The notes beneath the pieces are model-generated. The model had not been told where the DNA came from, made no database searches, and saw only the letters and a program-made list of their open reading frames with translations. The translations under genes were made by a program, and so were the position numbers. Positions 14,224-22,725 of a stretch of 64,000 bases of DNA are shown here, one piece after another. The DNA is from Nocardioides nitrophenolicus (GTDB taxonomy: Bacteria > Actinomycetota > Actinomycetes > Propionibacteriales > Nocardioidaceae): the NCBI RefSeq assembly GCF_016907515.1, contig NZ_JAFBBY010000001.1, positions 4,526,001 to 4,590,000 of the forward strand, in the 5' to 3' direction. How positions within the stretch are numbered: the stretch's first letter is position 1; each line of letters starts with the position of its first letter.

Positions 14224-17200
14224 TCAGCGGCGGACCGTCAATCTCAGCGCCGTGCGAGCGGCCGTGAAGTTGCGGCTGCCGGCGTGGACGACGCGGATGG
14301 TGCGGACCCCGGCCGGCTGCCGGGTCAGCCTGATCACGACCTTGCCGGTCGCGTCGACCTTGCCGGTGCCGATCACCTTGCCGCCGCTCCTGACCTTCAC
14401 GACGCCCGTCGGGACGGCGCCGTCGGCGGACAGGCGCACCACGACCTTGGGCCGGGTGCCGGCCTTCGGGCGCTTCGGCCGGACCTTCGCGGACAGCGAG
14501 GTGGTCGCCTGCGCCACCGTCACGCCGACCGAGCCGGCCGAGGCGGCGTTCGCGTCGTCACCGGCGTAGCGCAGGCCCAGCTGGTGGGTCCCGGCCTCGA
14601 GCCGGAGCGCGCCGAGGGTGATCCGCGCGGCGCCGTCCACCACGGTGCCGGAGCCGACCGGAGTGGTGCCGTGGGTGACGGTGACGGTGCCGGTGGGCGC
14701 CTCGCCCGTGACTGTGGCGACGACGACGCTGGGCTGACCGTAGGTGCCGGTGACCGCCGGGGCCGTCACCGAGGTCACCGCCACCGTGTCGTCGACGACC
14801 CATGCCCCGTCGACCTCCGCGGTCACCGTGCCCCCGTCGACCTCGAAGTCGTAGCCGCCGGCCGCGACCCTGAACTCCGCGGTGTCGAGGCCGTTGCGCT
14901 CCGTCATCCCCACGAAGGACACCCCGGGGATGTTCTCGAACGAGGTGACCTCCTCCTGGACGGGCAGGTAGAGCGTGGCAGTGGTGTTCGCCGGCACCGT
15001 GGTGGCGTACGACGTCAGCTCACCGTCGGTGGCCTCCCAGTGGGAGTCGATGACGCCATAGCTGGAGTCGAAGCTGCCCTCGACCGAGGTGAAGTCGCCA
15101 CCGGGCACGGGCTGCAGGACGAACTCCCGGTAGCCCTTGCCGCCGTCGGAGGTGATGCCGAGCTGGTACTCGTACATCCACTGCTGGGAGGCCCCCAGCG
15201 CGAAGTGGTTCTGCGAGTTCATCTGGCTGTTGCCGCCCTGGGCGAAGCCACGCTCGTAGGAGTTCCACAGCTCCCACATCGAGGTCGCGCCCAGCGTCAC
15301 CGGGTAGAGCCAGCTGGCGAACTCGTCGTTGCTGAACAGCTTGTACGCCGTCTCGATCTCACCGGTCTTCGTCAGCGCCGGCAGGATGTTCGGCGTGGCG
15401 TTGAAGCCGGTCGTGATCGTGTAGGGCTTGTTGCTGGCCTGGCCGCCGGAGAAGATCCCGGTGCCCGCCTTCGGGCCGTTGCCGTCGTTGCTCTTCGCCG
15501 GGTCGGCGATCAGCTCGGCGAGCCGCTCGGTGGCGAACTCCCGGTAGGTCTTGCCCGCGTCGGGTCCGGCCTGGACCGTCATCGTGTCGCTGAACAGGTC
15601 CAGCGCCAGCGGTGTCGCGTACGACGCCTGCGAGTCCTGCAGGGTCCGGCCGGCGACCAGGTTGGCCCCGGGGGTGGCGTTCAGGGTGAACCCGGTCTGC
15701 GGGTCGACGTAGAGGCGGTTGAAGCTGTCGACGCCCTGGGTGTAGCGCTGCCGGAGGGTCTCGGCGTACGCGGTCCGGCCGATGATGTCGGCCATCTTGG
15801 CGGAGATGTCCAGGAAGTACAGGTACATCGCCTGGTTCACCATGTGTGCCTCGGTGTTGGCATCCATGCTGATGTGGTCGGCATGGCTCGACGTGCCCGC
15901 GGTGAGTCCCGGGTAGTCCGCCGACAGCGGCTGGTCGGAGTAGCCCTTGAGCCACTTCTGGATCGTCGCGAAGTTCTCCTCGATGATCTGCGTGTCGCCG
16001 TACTGCGTGTAGAGCTGCCACGGCGCCTGGGCGACCGCACCCTCCCAGGTCGGCGTGGCCGGCATGGCGGCGCCGAGCTCGCCGGTCAGGCTGATCACGG
16101 GGACGGTGGTCCCGACGCTGCCGTTGGAGCCCTGGGCGTCGCGCAGCGCCACCATCCACTGGCGCAGGAACGCCTGGGTGTCGGAGGAGTTGTACGTCGC
16201 CGAGCGGGCGTAGGCCTGCAGGTCACCCGTCCAGCCCATCCGCTCGTTGCGCTGCGGGCAGTCGGTCGGCAGGGAGAAGAAGTTGCCGAGCTGGCTGCGC
16301 TGGGCGTTGTCGAAGAACTTCGTCGCCAGCCGGCCGGTGTAGTTGTCGTCGCTGGTGGTCGCCTCGTAGTCGCTCTCCGGCAGGTCGATCGAGGAGAGCA
16401 CGATGCCCTGCACGCCGTCCAGCGGCAGCGCGGTCGTGCGGTGGGGCACCGTGATCTCGATGTACTGGTAGCCGCGGAAGGTGAAGTTCGGCGTGATCAC
16501 GACGTCGCGGTCGGCGTCGGCGGCCGAGGCGACGTAGGTGTCCGAGGCGAGCGCACCGCGGTAGGTGTCGGTCAGGATCCGGCCGGCGACGCCCGGGCGG
16601 TAGCTGCCGTCCGGTCCGTAGAGATCGGCGTACGGCGTGGGCTGGCTGACCCGCGGGTCGGGGCCGGGCCAGGTGGTGTTCGGGGAGTCGCTGTTGCCGG
16701 GGTAGATGGTCTCGCCGAAGCGGAAGATCACCTCGTCACCGGCCCGCAGCGAGCCCTTGGGGATCGTGATGGTCGGGACGCCGACCATGTTGACGCCCAT
16801 GTCGTAGGTCCAGGTCGTGTCGTCCTCGCTGTGCGTCTGCAGCACGCGCTTCGCGGTCAGCCGCTCGACCTCGTGGACCGGCTGGTCCTGACGGGAGACG
16901 AGGGCGGGGTTGAGCTGGCTCTTCATCGTGATGACGTCGGGCGTCGACCACTTGCTGAGCAGCGCCGGCTTGTAGGACGTCGTGGTCCAGTTGGCGACAT
17001 TGGCCTCCTTGCCGGCGTCGTACCGCACGCCCTGGAAGTTGTCGGCGTACCGGTTCGGGCCGTCGTTGAAGGCCTTCCAGGTCGTCGGGTTCGTGACGAC
17101 GGTCTGGGTGGAGCCGTCGGCGAAGGTGATGACCATGCGGGCGAGCAGGGCCTCGCTGTCTCCGAACATGTTGTAGTTGCTGCCCGTGAAGGTCATCATC

Positions 17201-18798
17201 CCGGACCAGAAGCCGGGGCCGAGCATGGCGCCGACGGCGTTGGTGCCGTTGGCGAGCAGGTCGGTCACGTCGTAGGTCTGGTAGGGCAGGGTCTTGGCAT
17301 AGGTCGCCATGCCGGGGTTGAGGTAGTCGTCGCTGACCCGCTCGCCGTTGATGTGCATCTCGTAGGCGCCCTGCGCGGTGACGTAGAGCCGGGCCTTCGC
17401 GATGTCCTTGGCCGGGTCGACCCGGAACTCCGAGCGGAGCTGGGTCTGGGCGCCGTACGACGGGTCGGCGTAGCGCGGTCCGACCTGGGCGGGCGTCGTG
17501 GGGTTGATCCGGATCGTGTTGCCCGTGGCCGTGATCCCCGCGTTGGGCAGCGAGGTGAAGATGCCGTAGTTGGCGCCGGTGGTCGCGTCGAAGAGGGTGC
17601 GCTTCGCGCTCTGGCCCACGTCGACGATGCGGTAGTCGGTGATCGTGACGTCGTCGCCGACGTTCTTGACCGAGAAGCCGACGGAGTTCAGGTTCGGGAA
17701 GGTGTTGTAGTTGCCGCCGGTGACCATCGTGTGGGTTCCGGCGCCGTCGATGGTCGAGTTCGGCGACACGTTCAGGTTGTTCAGCGCGCCGGGACGGCCC
17801 GCGCCGAGGGTGAGCGTGGCAGCCGTGAAGCCGGTGAGGGCGACGCCGTCGACCGTGTAGGTCATCGCGCTCTCGTTGCCCTGGATGCGCAGCGTGTGGG
17901 GCGCGTTCTTGTTGGCCGGGGTGAACAGCGTGCGGACCGCGGCGTTGGTGCTGTCGACCAGCCGGACGGACTTGTACGGCGCGGTGTTGGGGTCGCCGTT
18001 CACGTCGTCGGTGGCGTGGTAGCCCTTGCGGTACAGGTTGACCACGCCGCCGGTGTTGGTCGCCGGGTCGCTCGTGACGCCGGACAGGTCGAGCTCGAAG
18101 CGGACGAAGTTCTCGCCGCCCGGACCGCCGTAGACGTTGCGGAAGTCGCTGGTGAAGCGCTGGTCGTCGGCGCCGAAGATGAACGAGGCGTTGTCGCCCG
18201 CGTTGATCGTGAACCCGGCGTTGACGTCGAAGATCGACAGCGACTTGGCGTCGAGCTTGGTCTTCGTGCTTCCGATCCACTGGGCGCCGTCCCAGGCGCC
18301 GATCTTGGTGTCCATCAGGCCGGTCGAGAAGCGGGCCACGTCGGAGACGGTCTCCACGCCGCGGTTGTCGACGACCCGCACCCGCCACCAGTAGTCGGTC
18401 TCTGGGCGCAGCTTGGCCGCGTCGCCCGTGCTGCCGTAGCGGATGTCGGTCGACTCGTCCGACGCGACGACGCCGCTGTCCCAGGCCAGGCTGGTGAAGC
18501 GGGCGTCGCGCGCGACCTCGATGCGGTAGCTGACCTGCTTGGCGCCGACCAGGTTGGACTCCATGCCCCAGCACAGGACCGGCGCGGGGTCGTCGATGCC
18601 GAGCGGGTCGTCGGTGAGGTGGTTCACCTCGAGCCCGGTGATGGCGACCGAGGCCGTGGCGGCGCTGGTCGCCACCTTCTCGGGCGCCGCGGTCGCCGGC
18701 GTCGCCACCGCGCCGGTCGTCCCCAGGGTCAGGGCCAGGCCGAGAGCGGCCGCGAGGGAGGGGGCCGCCTTCCTTCCTCGTTCGGGAAGTCGCGTCAT
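14224..18798 (-). CDS. Large secreted alpha-L-rhamnosidase (GH78), multidomain
   Basis: 1524 aa. Signal peptide (1-38, ending PATAA); an Ig/FN3-like rhamnosidase N-domain; a lectin/LamG-like insert (about 180-400, with GFTINAGDNASFIFGADDQ); the GH78 accessory domain (LYVTAQGAYEMHINGERVSDD); the catalytic (alpha/alpha)6 barrel with DCPQRNERMGWTGDLQ around 845-860, holding the general acid Glu; WELWNSYERG near 1175 with the probable base Glu; a C-terminal beta domain; and two Ig-like repeats at the end. It releases terminal L-rhamnose from polysaccharides or glycosides. ATG 18798 has GGAG 9 nt upstream and opens directly with the signal peptide; ATG 18813 is an alternative. A LacI-type operator lies just upstream. 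Confidence 0.9.
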   Translation of the reverse strand: MTRLPERGRKAAPSLAAALGLALTLGTTGAVATPATAAPEKVATSAATASVAITGLEVNHLTDDPLGIDDPAPVLCWGMESNLVGAKQVSYRIEVARDARFTSLAWDSGVVASDESTDIRYGSTGDAAKLRPETDYWWRVRVVDNRGVETVSDVARFSTGLMDTKIGAWDGAQWIGSTKTKLDAKSLSIFDVNAGFTINAGDNASFIFGADDQRFTSDFRNVYGGPGGENFVRFELDLSGVTSDPATNTGGVVNLYRKGYHATDDVNGDPNTAPYKSVRLVDSTNAAVRTLFTPANKNAPHTLRIQGNESAMTYTVDGVALTGFTAATLTLGAGRPGALNNLNVSPNSTIDGAGTHTMVTGGNYNTFPNLNSVGFSVKNVGDDVTITDYRIVDVGQSAKRTLFDATTGANYGIFTSLPNAGITATGNTIRINPTTPAQVGPRYADPSYGAQTQLRSEFRVDPAKDIAKARLYVTAQGAYEMHINGERVSDDYLNPGMATYAKTLPYQTYDVTDLLANGTNAVGAMLGPGFWSGMMTFTGSNYNMFGDSEALLARMVITFADGSTQTVVTNPTTWKAFNDGPNRYADNFQGVRYDAGKEANVANWTTTSYKPALLSKWSTPDVITMKSQLNPALVSRQDQPVHEVERLTAKRVLQTHSEDDTTWTYDMGVNMVGVPTITIPKGSLRAGDEVIFRFGETIYPGNSDSPNTTWPGPDPRVSQPTPYADLYGPDGSYRPGVAGRILTDTYRGALASDTYVASAADADRDVVITPNFTFRGYQYIEITVPHRTTALPLDGVQGIVLSSIDLPESDYEATTSDDNYTGRLATKFFDNAQRSQLGNFFSLPTDCPQRNERMGWTGDLQAYARSATYNSSDTQAFLRQWMVALRDAQGSNGSVGTTVPVISLTGELGAAMPATPTWEGAVAQAPWQLYTQYGDTQIIEENFATIQKWLKGYSDQPLSADYPGLTAGTSSHADHISMDANTEAHMVNQAMYLYFLDISAKMADIIGRTAYAETLRQRYTQGVDSFNRLYVDPQTGFTLNATPGANLVAGRTLQDSQASYATPLALDLFSDTMTVQAGPDAGKTYREFATERLAELIADPAKSNDGNGPKAGTGIFSGGQASNKPYTITTGFNATPNILPALTKTGEIETAYKLFSNDEFASWLYPVTLGATSMWELWNSYERGFAQGGNSQMNSQNHFALGASQQWMYEYQLGITSDGGKGYREFVLQPVPGGDFTSVEGSFDSSYGVIDSHWEATDGELTSYATTVPANTTATLYLPVQEEVTSFENIPGVSFVGMTERNGLDTAEFRVAAGGYDFEVDGGTVTAEVDGAWVVDDTVAVTSVTAPAVTGTYGQPSVVVATVTGEAPTGTVTVTHGTTPVGSGTVVDGAARITLGALRLEAGTHQLGLRYAGDDANAASAGSVGVTVAQATTSLSAKVRPKRPKAGTRPKVVVRLSADGAVPTGVVKVRSGGKVIGTGKVDATGKVVIRLTRQPAGVRTIRVVHAGSRNFTAARTALRLTVRR

Positions 18799-18822
18799 GA
18801 GTACGTGCTCCATCAGTTCCAC

Positions 18823-18836
18823 TTGAACCGTTTCAA
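18823..18836. promoter_or_regulatory. LacI-family-type operator upstream of the rhamnosidase
   Basis: TTGAACCGTTTCAA, one base away from a perfect TTGAAAC/GTTTCAA palindrome, the consensus shape for LacI-family sugar repressors. A further half-site CTGAAACG follows at 18838-18845. It lies 25 bp upstream of the start codon. No LacI-type gene is in the window, so the regulator must be elsewhere. Confidence 0.65.
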
Positions 18837-18923
18837 TCTGAAACGCCCTGGGACCGTAACGTGACGACCGCCACAGGGGCAACGAGTTGGCGGGGACCCG
18901 CCACACCGCCCGCCACGCCTCGG

Positions 18924-19601
18924 TCAACCGAGCTCGGGACGCACCGCACCCGGGACCCGGATCCCGCTCTCATAGGCCACGACGACGAGCTGGGCCCGGC
19001 TGTGTGCGCCGAGCTTGGTCAGCAGCCGGCCGACGTGGGTACGCGCGGTCGCGGCCGACATCTGCAGCAGGGCCGCGATCTGCTCGTTGCCGAGCCCCTG
19101 GCCGATCAGGCCGAGCACCTCGCGCTCGCGCGCGGTGAGCGTCTCGATGCCGGGATAGGGGACACCGGGCGCGACGGGGGCGACCAGGTGGTCGATGAGC
19201 GCCCGGGTCGCCTTGGGGGAGAGCAGGTTGCCCCCGTCGTGCACCGTGCGGATGGCGTGCACGAGCGCGTCGGTGTCGGCCCCCTTGCCGAGGAAGCCGC
19301 TGGCGCCGGCCCGGATGCTCCGCAGCACGTTCTCGTCCTGCTCGAAGGTGGTCAGCACGAGCACCTTCACCTCGCCGGCCCGGGGATCGGCGACGATCCG
19401 CCGGGTCGCCTCCACGCCGTCGATCCCGGGCATCCGGACGTCCATCAGGACGACATCGGGCAGCAGCTCGATCGCGAGCCGCTCCGCGCTCAGGCCGTCG
19501 GCCGCCTCCCCGACGACCTCCAGCCCCGGCTCGCTGGCGATCAGGTCGCACAGCGCGCGGCGGATCAGCTCGTGGTCGTCGGCGACGAGGACCCGGATCA
19601 C
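18924..19601 (-). CDS. NarL/LuxR-type response regulator
   Basis: 225 aa. Receiver domain (1-120) with the acidic pocket ADD near residue 8, phospho-acceptor Asp54 in VLMDVRMPG, the LVLTTF threonine and the conserved Lys in GFLGKGA. A LuxR-type HTH fills about 150-215: LTAREREVLGLIGQGLGNEQIAALLQMSAATARTHVGRLLTKLG. GTG 19601 overlaps the stop of the histidine kinase (GTGA), so the two are cotranslated. It is the output half of this two-component system. The rhamnosidase gene lies 125 bp downstream on the same strand, but its separate LacI-type operator argues against simple cotranscription. Confidence 0.93.
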   Translation of the reverse strand: MIRVLVADDHELIRRALCDLIASEPGLEVVGEAADGLSAERLAIELLPDVVLMDVRMPGIDGVEATRRIVADPRAGEVKVLVLTTFEQDENVLRSIRAGASGFLGKGADTDALVHAIRTVHDGGNLLSPKATRALIDHLVAPVAPGVPYPGIETLTAREREVLGLIGQGLGNEQIAALLQMSAATARTHVGRLLTKLGAHSRAQLVVVAYESGIRVPGAVRPELG

Positions 19602-20770
19602 TGCCCGCCTCCGATCGGCACCCGTACGCCGAGGACGAAGTCGCCCCCCTCGGGGCCGAACCAGACCCTCCCGCCGGCCTCCTCGACCCGCTCCCGCACA
19701 CCCCGGAGACCCCAGCCGCTGCGGAGCTCGGCGGCGCCGTCGTCCGACCTGTTGCGGACGGTCAGGGTGAGCTGGCCCCCGGCGGCGTCCAGCGCGATCC
19801 GCACGGGCGCCCCGGCGCCGTGCTTGAGCCCGTTCGTCAGGCCCTCCAGGGCGGCCCGGCGGACGACCTCGACCGTCGGCGGGGCGAGCGCCGTCGAGAC
19901 GCCGCCACCCGTCAGCACCACGTCGAGGCCGTGGTCCCGGAACTCCGAGACGAGGTCGTCGAGGTCGAGACCGGCCACGACCGGGACGGCCGAGGAGTCG
20001 CCGGCGCGCAGGTCGGCCAGCAGCTGGTCGATGTCGCCCAGCGCGGCCGTCGCCGCCTCGTCGATCTCCCGCAGCGCCCTGCGCCCGGCCGGCGAGAGGT
20101 CGTCGTCGGTGCGCAGCGACACCGCGGCCCGCAGGTGGATGATCGCCATCCGGTGCGCGACCACGTCGTGCACCTCGCGCGCGATCCGCAGCCGGTCGCC
20201 GGCGATCCGCGCGGCCGCCTCGGACTCCCGCGAGTGCTCCGCGCTCTCCGCGCGCTCGCGCAGTGACACCAGCAGCTCCTCGCGGAGCCGGATCACCTGC
20301 CCGAACGCCAGCGCCACCAGCGCACCACCGGCGACCAGGCTGGTGCCGAACGCGAACCAGCGCCAGTCCTTCTCCGCCGTCTCCGCGACGATCACCGCCC
20401 CCATGGTCGGCAGCGTCCACGCGAGCGCCCACGGCATCGTGTGGCGCACCGAGAAGGCGTAGACCGCGACCCAGGCGGCGAAGTGGTAGCCGAAGCCCTG
20501 CAGGCCGAGGAGGGAGGCCGCCAGGTCGCAGCCGGTGCACAGCAGCAGCGCGGCCAGCGGGCTGCGCTCGCGCAGCAGGATGCCGAGCGACGCGGTGGAG
20601 CAGACGATGGCGTCGGCCCAGGTCACGCTGCCGACGTCGGGACCGACGAAGCTGATCCACCACACCACGGCCACGAGTCCGGCGCTCGACGCCGTCACCG
20701 GCCAACGGGCCGGCCCCTGCGTCACCGGTCCCGCTGCGTCCACCACCGCCCCATGATGCCAGGGCGCCAC
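19598..20770 (-). CDS. Sensor histidine kinase, HisKA_3 (NarL-type) family
   Basis: 390 aa. The N-terminal half holds about five to six membrane helices (30-160) without a large extracytoplasmic domain. A short coiled linker precedes the dimerisation/phosphoacceptor helix REVHDVVAHRMAIIHLRA (His201). The ATPase domain has the N box EGLTNGLKHG and a G box in GWGLRGVRERVEEAGG. It phosphorylates the response regulator encoded right after it. The start is uncertain: GTG 20770 is given, with in-frame GTG codons 24 and 27 nt downstream. The signal is unknown; the lack of a sensor domain suggests membrane stress or an intramembrane cue. Confidence 0.9.
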   Translation of the reverse strand: MAPWHHGAVVDAAGPVTQGPARWPVTASSAGLVAVVWWISFVGPDVGSVTWADAIVCSTASLGILLRERSPLAALLLCTGCDLAASLLGLQGFGYHFAAWVAVYAFSVRHTMPWALAWTLPTMGAVIVAETAEKDWRWFAFGTSLVAGGALVALAFGQVIRLREELLVSLRERAESAEHSRESEAAARIAGDRLRIAREVHDVVAHRMAIIHLRAAVSLRTDDDLSPAGRRALREIDEAATAALGDIDQLLADLRAGDSSAVPVVAGLDLDDLVSEFRDHGLDVVLTGGGVSTALAPPTVEVVRRAALEGLTNGLKHGAGAPVRIALDAAGGQLTLTVRNRSDDGAAELRSGWGLRGVRERVEEAGGRVWFGPEGGDFVLGVRVPIGGGQ

Positions 20771-20844
20771 CCCTCTGGCGTACGTCGAACGGCGTACGCC
20801 GGAGCACGTCGCTCGTCCGATGCGCCTCGCCCGGAGCGCTCGCG

Positions 20845-21099
20845 ATGCTGGGCATCTGGTGGAACCAGCACGGCACGAGAGGGCCCAGGATCATGTCTCA
20901 GCGCACCGAGGAGCTCGACCAGGTGGACGTCCGGATCCTGCGCGGCTTCGCGCGGGGTGCCCTCAGCAAGACCGTCGCGACCGAGCTGGACCTGCCCCTG
21001 CGCACCGTGGAGCGGCGGATGTCGTCGATCCGCGAACGGCTCGGGGCCCCGAACACGGTCGCCGCGGTGGTCATCGCCGTGCGCCGCGGCTACATCTGA
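20845..21099 (+). CDS. Small LuxR-type HTH protein
   Basis: 84 aa, almost entirely one helix-turn-helix of the LuxR/NarL type: VDVRILRGFARGALSKTVATELDLPLRTVERRMSSIRERLGAPNTVAAVVIAVRRGYI. ATG 20845 has GGAG 8 nt upstream; ATG 20893 would give a 68-residue protein limited to the HTH. It has no receiver or sensor domain, so it is a stand-alone DNA-binding protein, comparable to small actinobacterial GerE-type regulators. It is divergent from the histidine kinase gene 75 bp away and may feed into the same pathway; this is inference. Confidence 0.75.
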   Translation: MLGIWWNQHGTRGPRIMSQRTEELDQVDVRILRGFARGALSKTVATELDLPLRTVERRMSSIRERLGAPNTVAAVVIAVRRGYI

Positions 21100-21104
21100 G
21101 CCAA

Positions 21105-21273
21105 GCTGAGCCCGGATCCACCGATCTCCCGCTGCTGCGCGCCACCAGCTGGGCACGTTGGCTGCGTTGCCGACGCTCGACAGCCAACCAGGCTGCCTTC
21201 GCGCCGGACGCCTTGCCACCGCACCCATCTGGTGACGCTCGCGACGCGGCAGATCGGTGGATCCAGGCTGAGG
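21105..21273. repeat. Foldback element with long inverted arms
   Basis: Outer arms 21105-21132 and 21246-21273 are imperfect inverted repeats with a perfect 14-bp core, GGATCCACCGATCT (21114-21127) against AGATCGGTGGATCC (21251-21264). Nested inside are GTTGGCTG / CAGCCAAC and CACCAG / CTGGTG. The whole gap of about 178 bp between two convergent genes is therefore one structured element. It could act as a bidirectional terminator or be a REP/MITE-like repeat. Confidence 0.6.
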
Positions 21274-21277
21274 CCGG

Positions 21278-21841
21278 CTACGGCGTGCGAGCCACGCCCC
21301 AGTCGTCGAAGGTCAGCACGATCCCGGGCTCCGCGGTGACCTTGACCGGCCGGTGCTCCGCGTCGAGCCAGACCTCGGCCTCGAGCGAGTCGGGGAGCAG
21401 CGCCGCGAGCTGGGCGGGCAGCGTGACGCCGGCCAGCGCGGCGGCCGGGTCGAGGGTCACCCGGTAGTGCTCGGTCGCCACGCCGTCGACCTGCTCGGGA
21501 CCGACGTGGACCAGCTGCTCGACGGCGACGGAGTCCAGCGCACGCGCGACCTGGGTGGTGTCGTCGAGGGTGAGCTCGCGGGCGGGGCCGCCGCCCAGGG
21601 TGGCGCGCACCCGCACGCTGCCGGCGGTGCGCAGCGCCTCGGCGACCTCGTGCACCACGGGAGCGGTCGCCGGCGCCGGGTCGGCCGTGGGAGTGCTCCC
21701 CGGCGGGGTGCTGGTCGGCGCGGTCGTCGGCGCGGTGCTCGTCGGTGCCGAGCGCGGCGCGGGCTCGTCGTCACCGCCGCAGCCGGCCAGGAGCAGCACG
21801 CTCGCCAGGACGGCGGCGGGGAGGGCGGGGCGAGCGTTCAC
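21278..21841 (-). CDS. Small lipoprotein, LppX/LprG-like
   Basis: 187 aa. Lipoprotein signal with lipobox LLLAGC, followed by a Thr/Pro-rich spacer (about 28-60). The C-terminal 125 residues follow the LppX/LprAFG pattern: a segment on a probability of release (VHEVAEALRTAGSVRVRATL), VDGVATEHYRVTLD, and a final VWLDAEHRPVKVTAEPG. The domain is shorter than in mycobacterial LprG, so the match is partial. GTG 21841 overlaps the upstream stop (GTGA) and has GGAGG 4 nt before it. It is third in the chaA-like operon. If a true LppX relative, it would carry lipids across the cell wall. Confidence 0.7.
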   Translation of the reverse strand: MNARPALPAAVLASVLLLAGCGGDDEPAPRSAPTSTAPTTAPTSTPPGSTPTADPAPATAPVVHEVAEALRTAGSVRVRATLGGGPARELTLDDTTQVARALDSVAVEQLVHVGPEQVDGVATEHYRVTLDPAAALAGVTLPAQLAALLPDSLEAEVWLDAEHRPVKVTAEPGIVLTFDDWGVARTP

Positions 21842-22725
21842 GATGCCTCCTCGGCGGTGACGGGCGCGGTCACCGCGAGCTGGTGGAGCAGGCCGTCGAC
21901 GCGCACCTGCAGGAACAGGCGGTAGTCGCCGGGCTGGGTGAAGACGGTGTGGAAGGTGAGCACGGTTCCGTCGTCGGTGACCTCGGGGGCACCGTAGGGG
22001 TGCACGTGGACGAAGCCGCGCGAGTCGACCGCGAAGCCGGTGAGGTGCGCGCTGGTGCCGAGATAGCTGCCGAGTGCGACCGGCTCGCCGTCGGCATCGG
22101 TCAGCCGCAGCCGGAGCCGTCCGTTGGCGCCGACCTCGCCCGCGGCGCGCAGCGTGGCCTCGACCACGCCGTCGCTGCCGGTCTCGGCCGCCTCGCCCCG
22201 GGGCACGTCGACCGGCGTCCAGTCGCCGGGGACCCGCAGCGTCGTACCGAGGACGATCGGGTTGCTGGCGCCCTCCGGGATGAACTCCGCGACCACCCGC
22301 CACCTGCCGGGGGAGCCGAGGTCGACCCGCGCGGTCCAGGTGCCGTCCTCGGCGAGGGTCGGGTGGAGATGACGGAACTGGTCGAGGTCGTCACGCACCA
22401 CGTACAGGTGGAGCAGCTTGGTCTGCTCCTCGGTGTAAGTCAGCAGGGGAGCGCCCGACGGGTCGAGGATCCGGAACGCGACGTCGCCGGTCGCGTCGGC
22501 GCCCGGCAGCCGGACGTCGGTCATCCGGTAGCCCTCGACCTCGGCGCTGGTGCCGTCGCCGACCGGGTTGCCGACCGGCTGGGCGCCGGAGCCGCCGTCC
22601 TTGGCGGGGGTCAGTGTGATCCGGCCCGCGTCGTCGGCCGGCTCGTCGGCGGAGGAGCAGGCGGCCAGGCCGAGCGCGAGGACGGTCGCGGCGGCGGCCA
22701 GCAGGGTCGACGTACGACGGCTCAC
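21838..22725 (-). CDS. Secreted lipoprotein, function unknown
   Basis: 295 aa. Lipobox LGLAACSS near residue 20, then a low-complexity spacer and two beta-rich halves. The first half has QTKLLHLYVVRDDLDQFRHLHPTLAEDGTWTARVDLGSPGRWRVVAEF; the second repeats the theme with AHLTGFAVDSRGFVHVHPYGAPEVTDDGTVLTFHTVFTQPGDYRLFLQ. The paired HLHP and HVHP motifs suggest metal binding. I do not recognise a named family, although the repeated layout resembles proteins found next to copper or heavy-metal genes. It is second in the operon, overlapping both neighbours by 4 nt. Confidence 0.75.
   Translation of the reverse strand: MSRRTSTLLAAAATVLALGLAACSSADEPADDAGRITLTPAKDGGSGAQPVGNPVGDGTSAEVEGYRMTDVRLPGADATGDVAFRILDPSGAPLLTYTEEQTKLLHLYVVRDDLDQFRHLHPTLAEDGTWTARVDLGSPGRWRVVAEFIPEGASNPIVLGTTLRVPGDWTPVDVPRGEAAETGSDGVVEATLRAAGEVGANGRLRLRLTDADGEPVALGSYLGTSAHLTGFAVDSRGFVHVHPYGAPEVTDDGTVLTFHTVFTQPGDYRLFLQVRVDGLLHQLAVTAPVTAEEAS

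Noticed and set aside
14284-18864. 1526-codon open frame on the plus strand opposite the rhamnosidase gene
   Set aside because: It is an antisense shadow of high-GC coding DNA: Arg/Gly/Val-rich, no domain pattern, while the minus strand encodes a clear GH78 enzyme.
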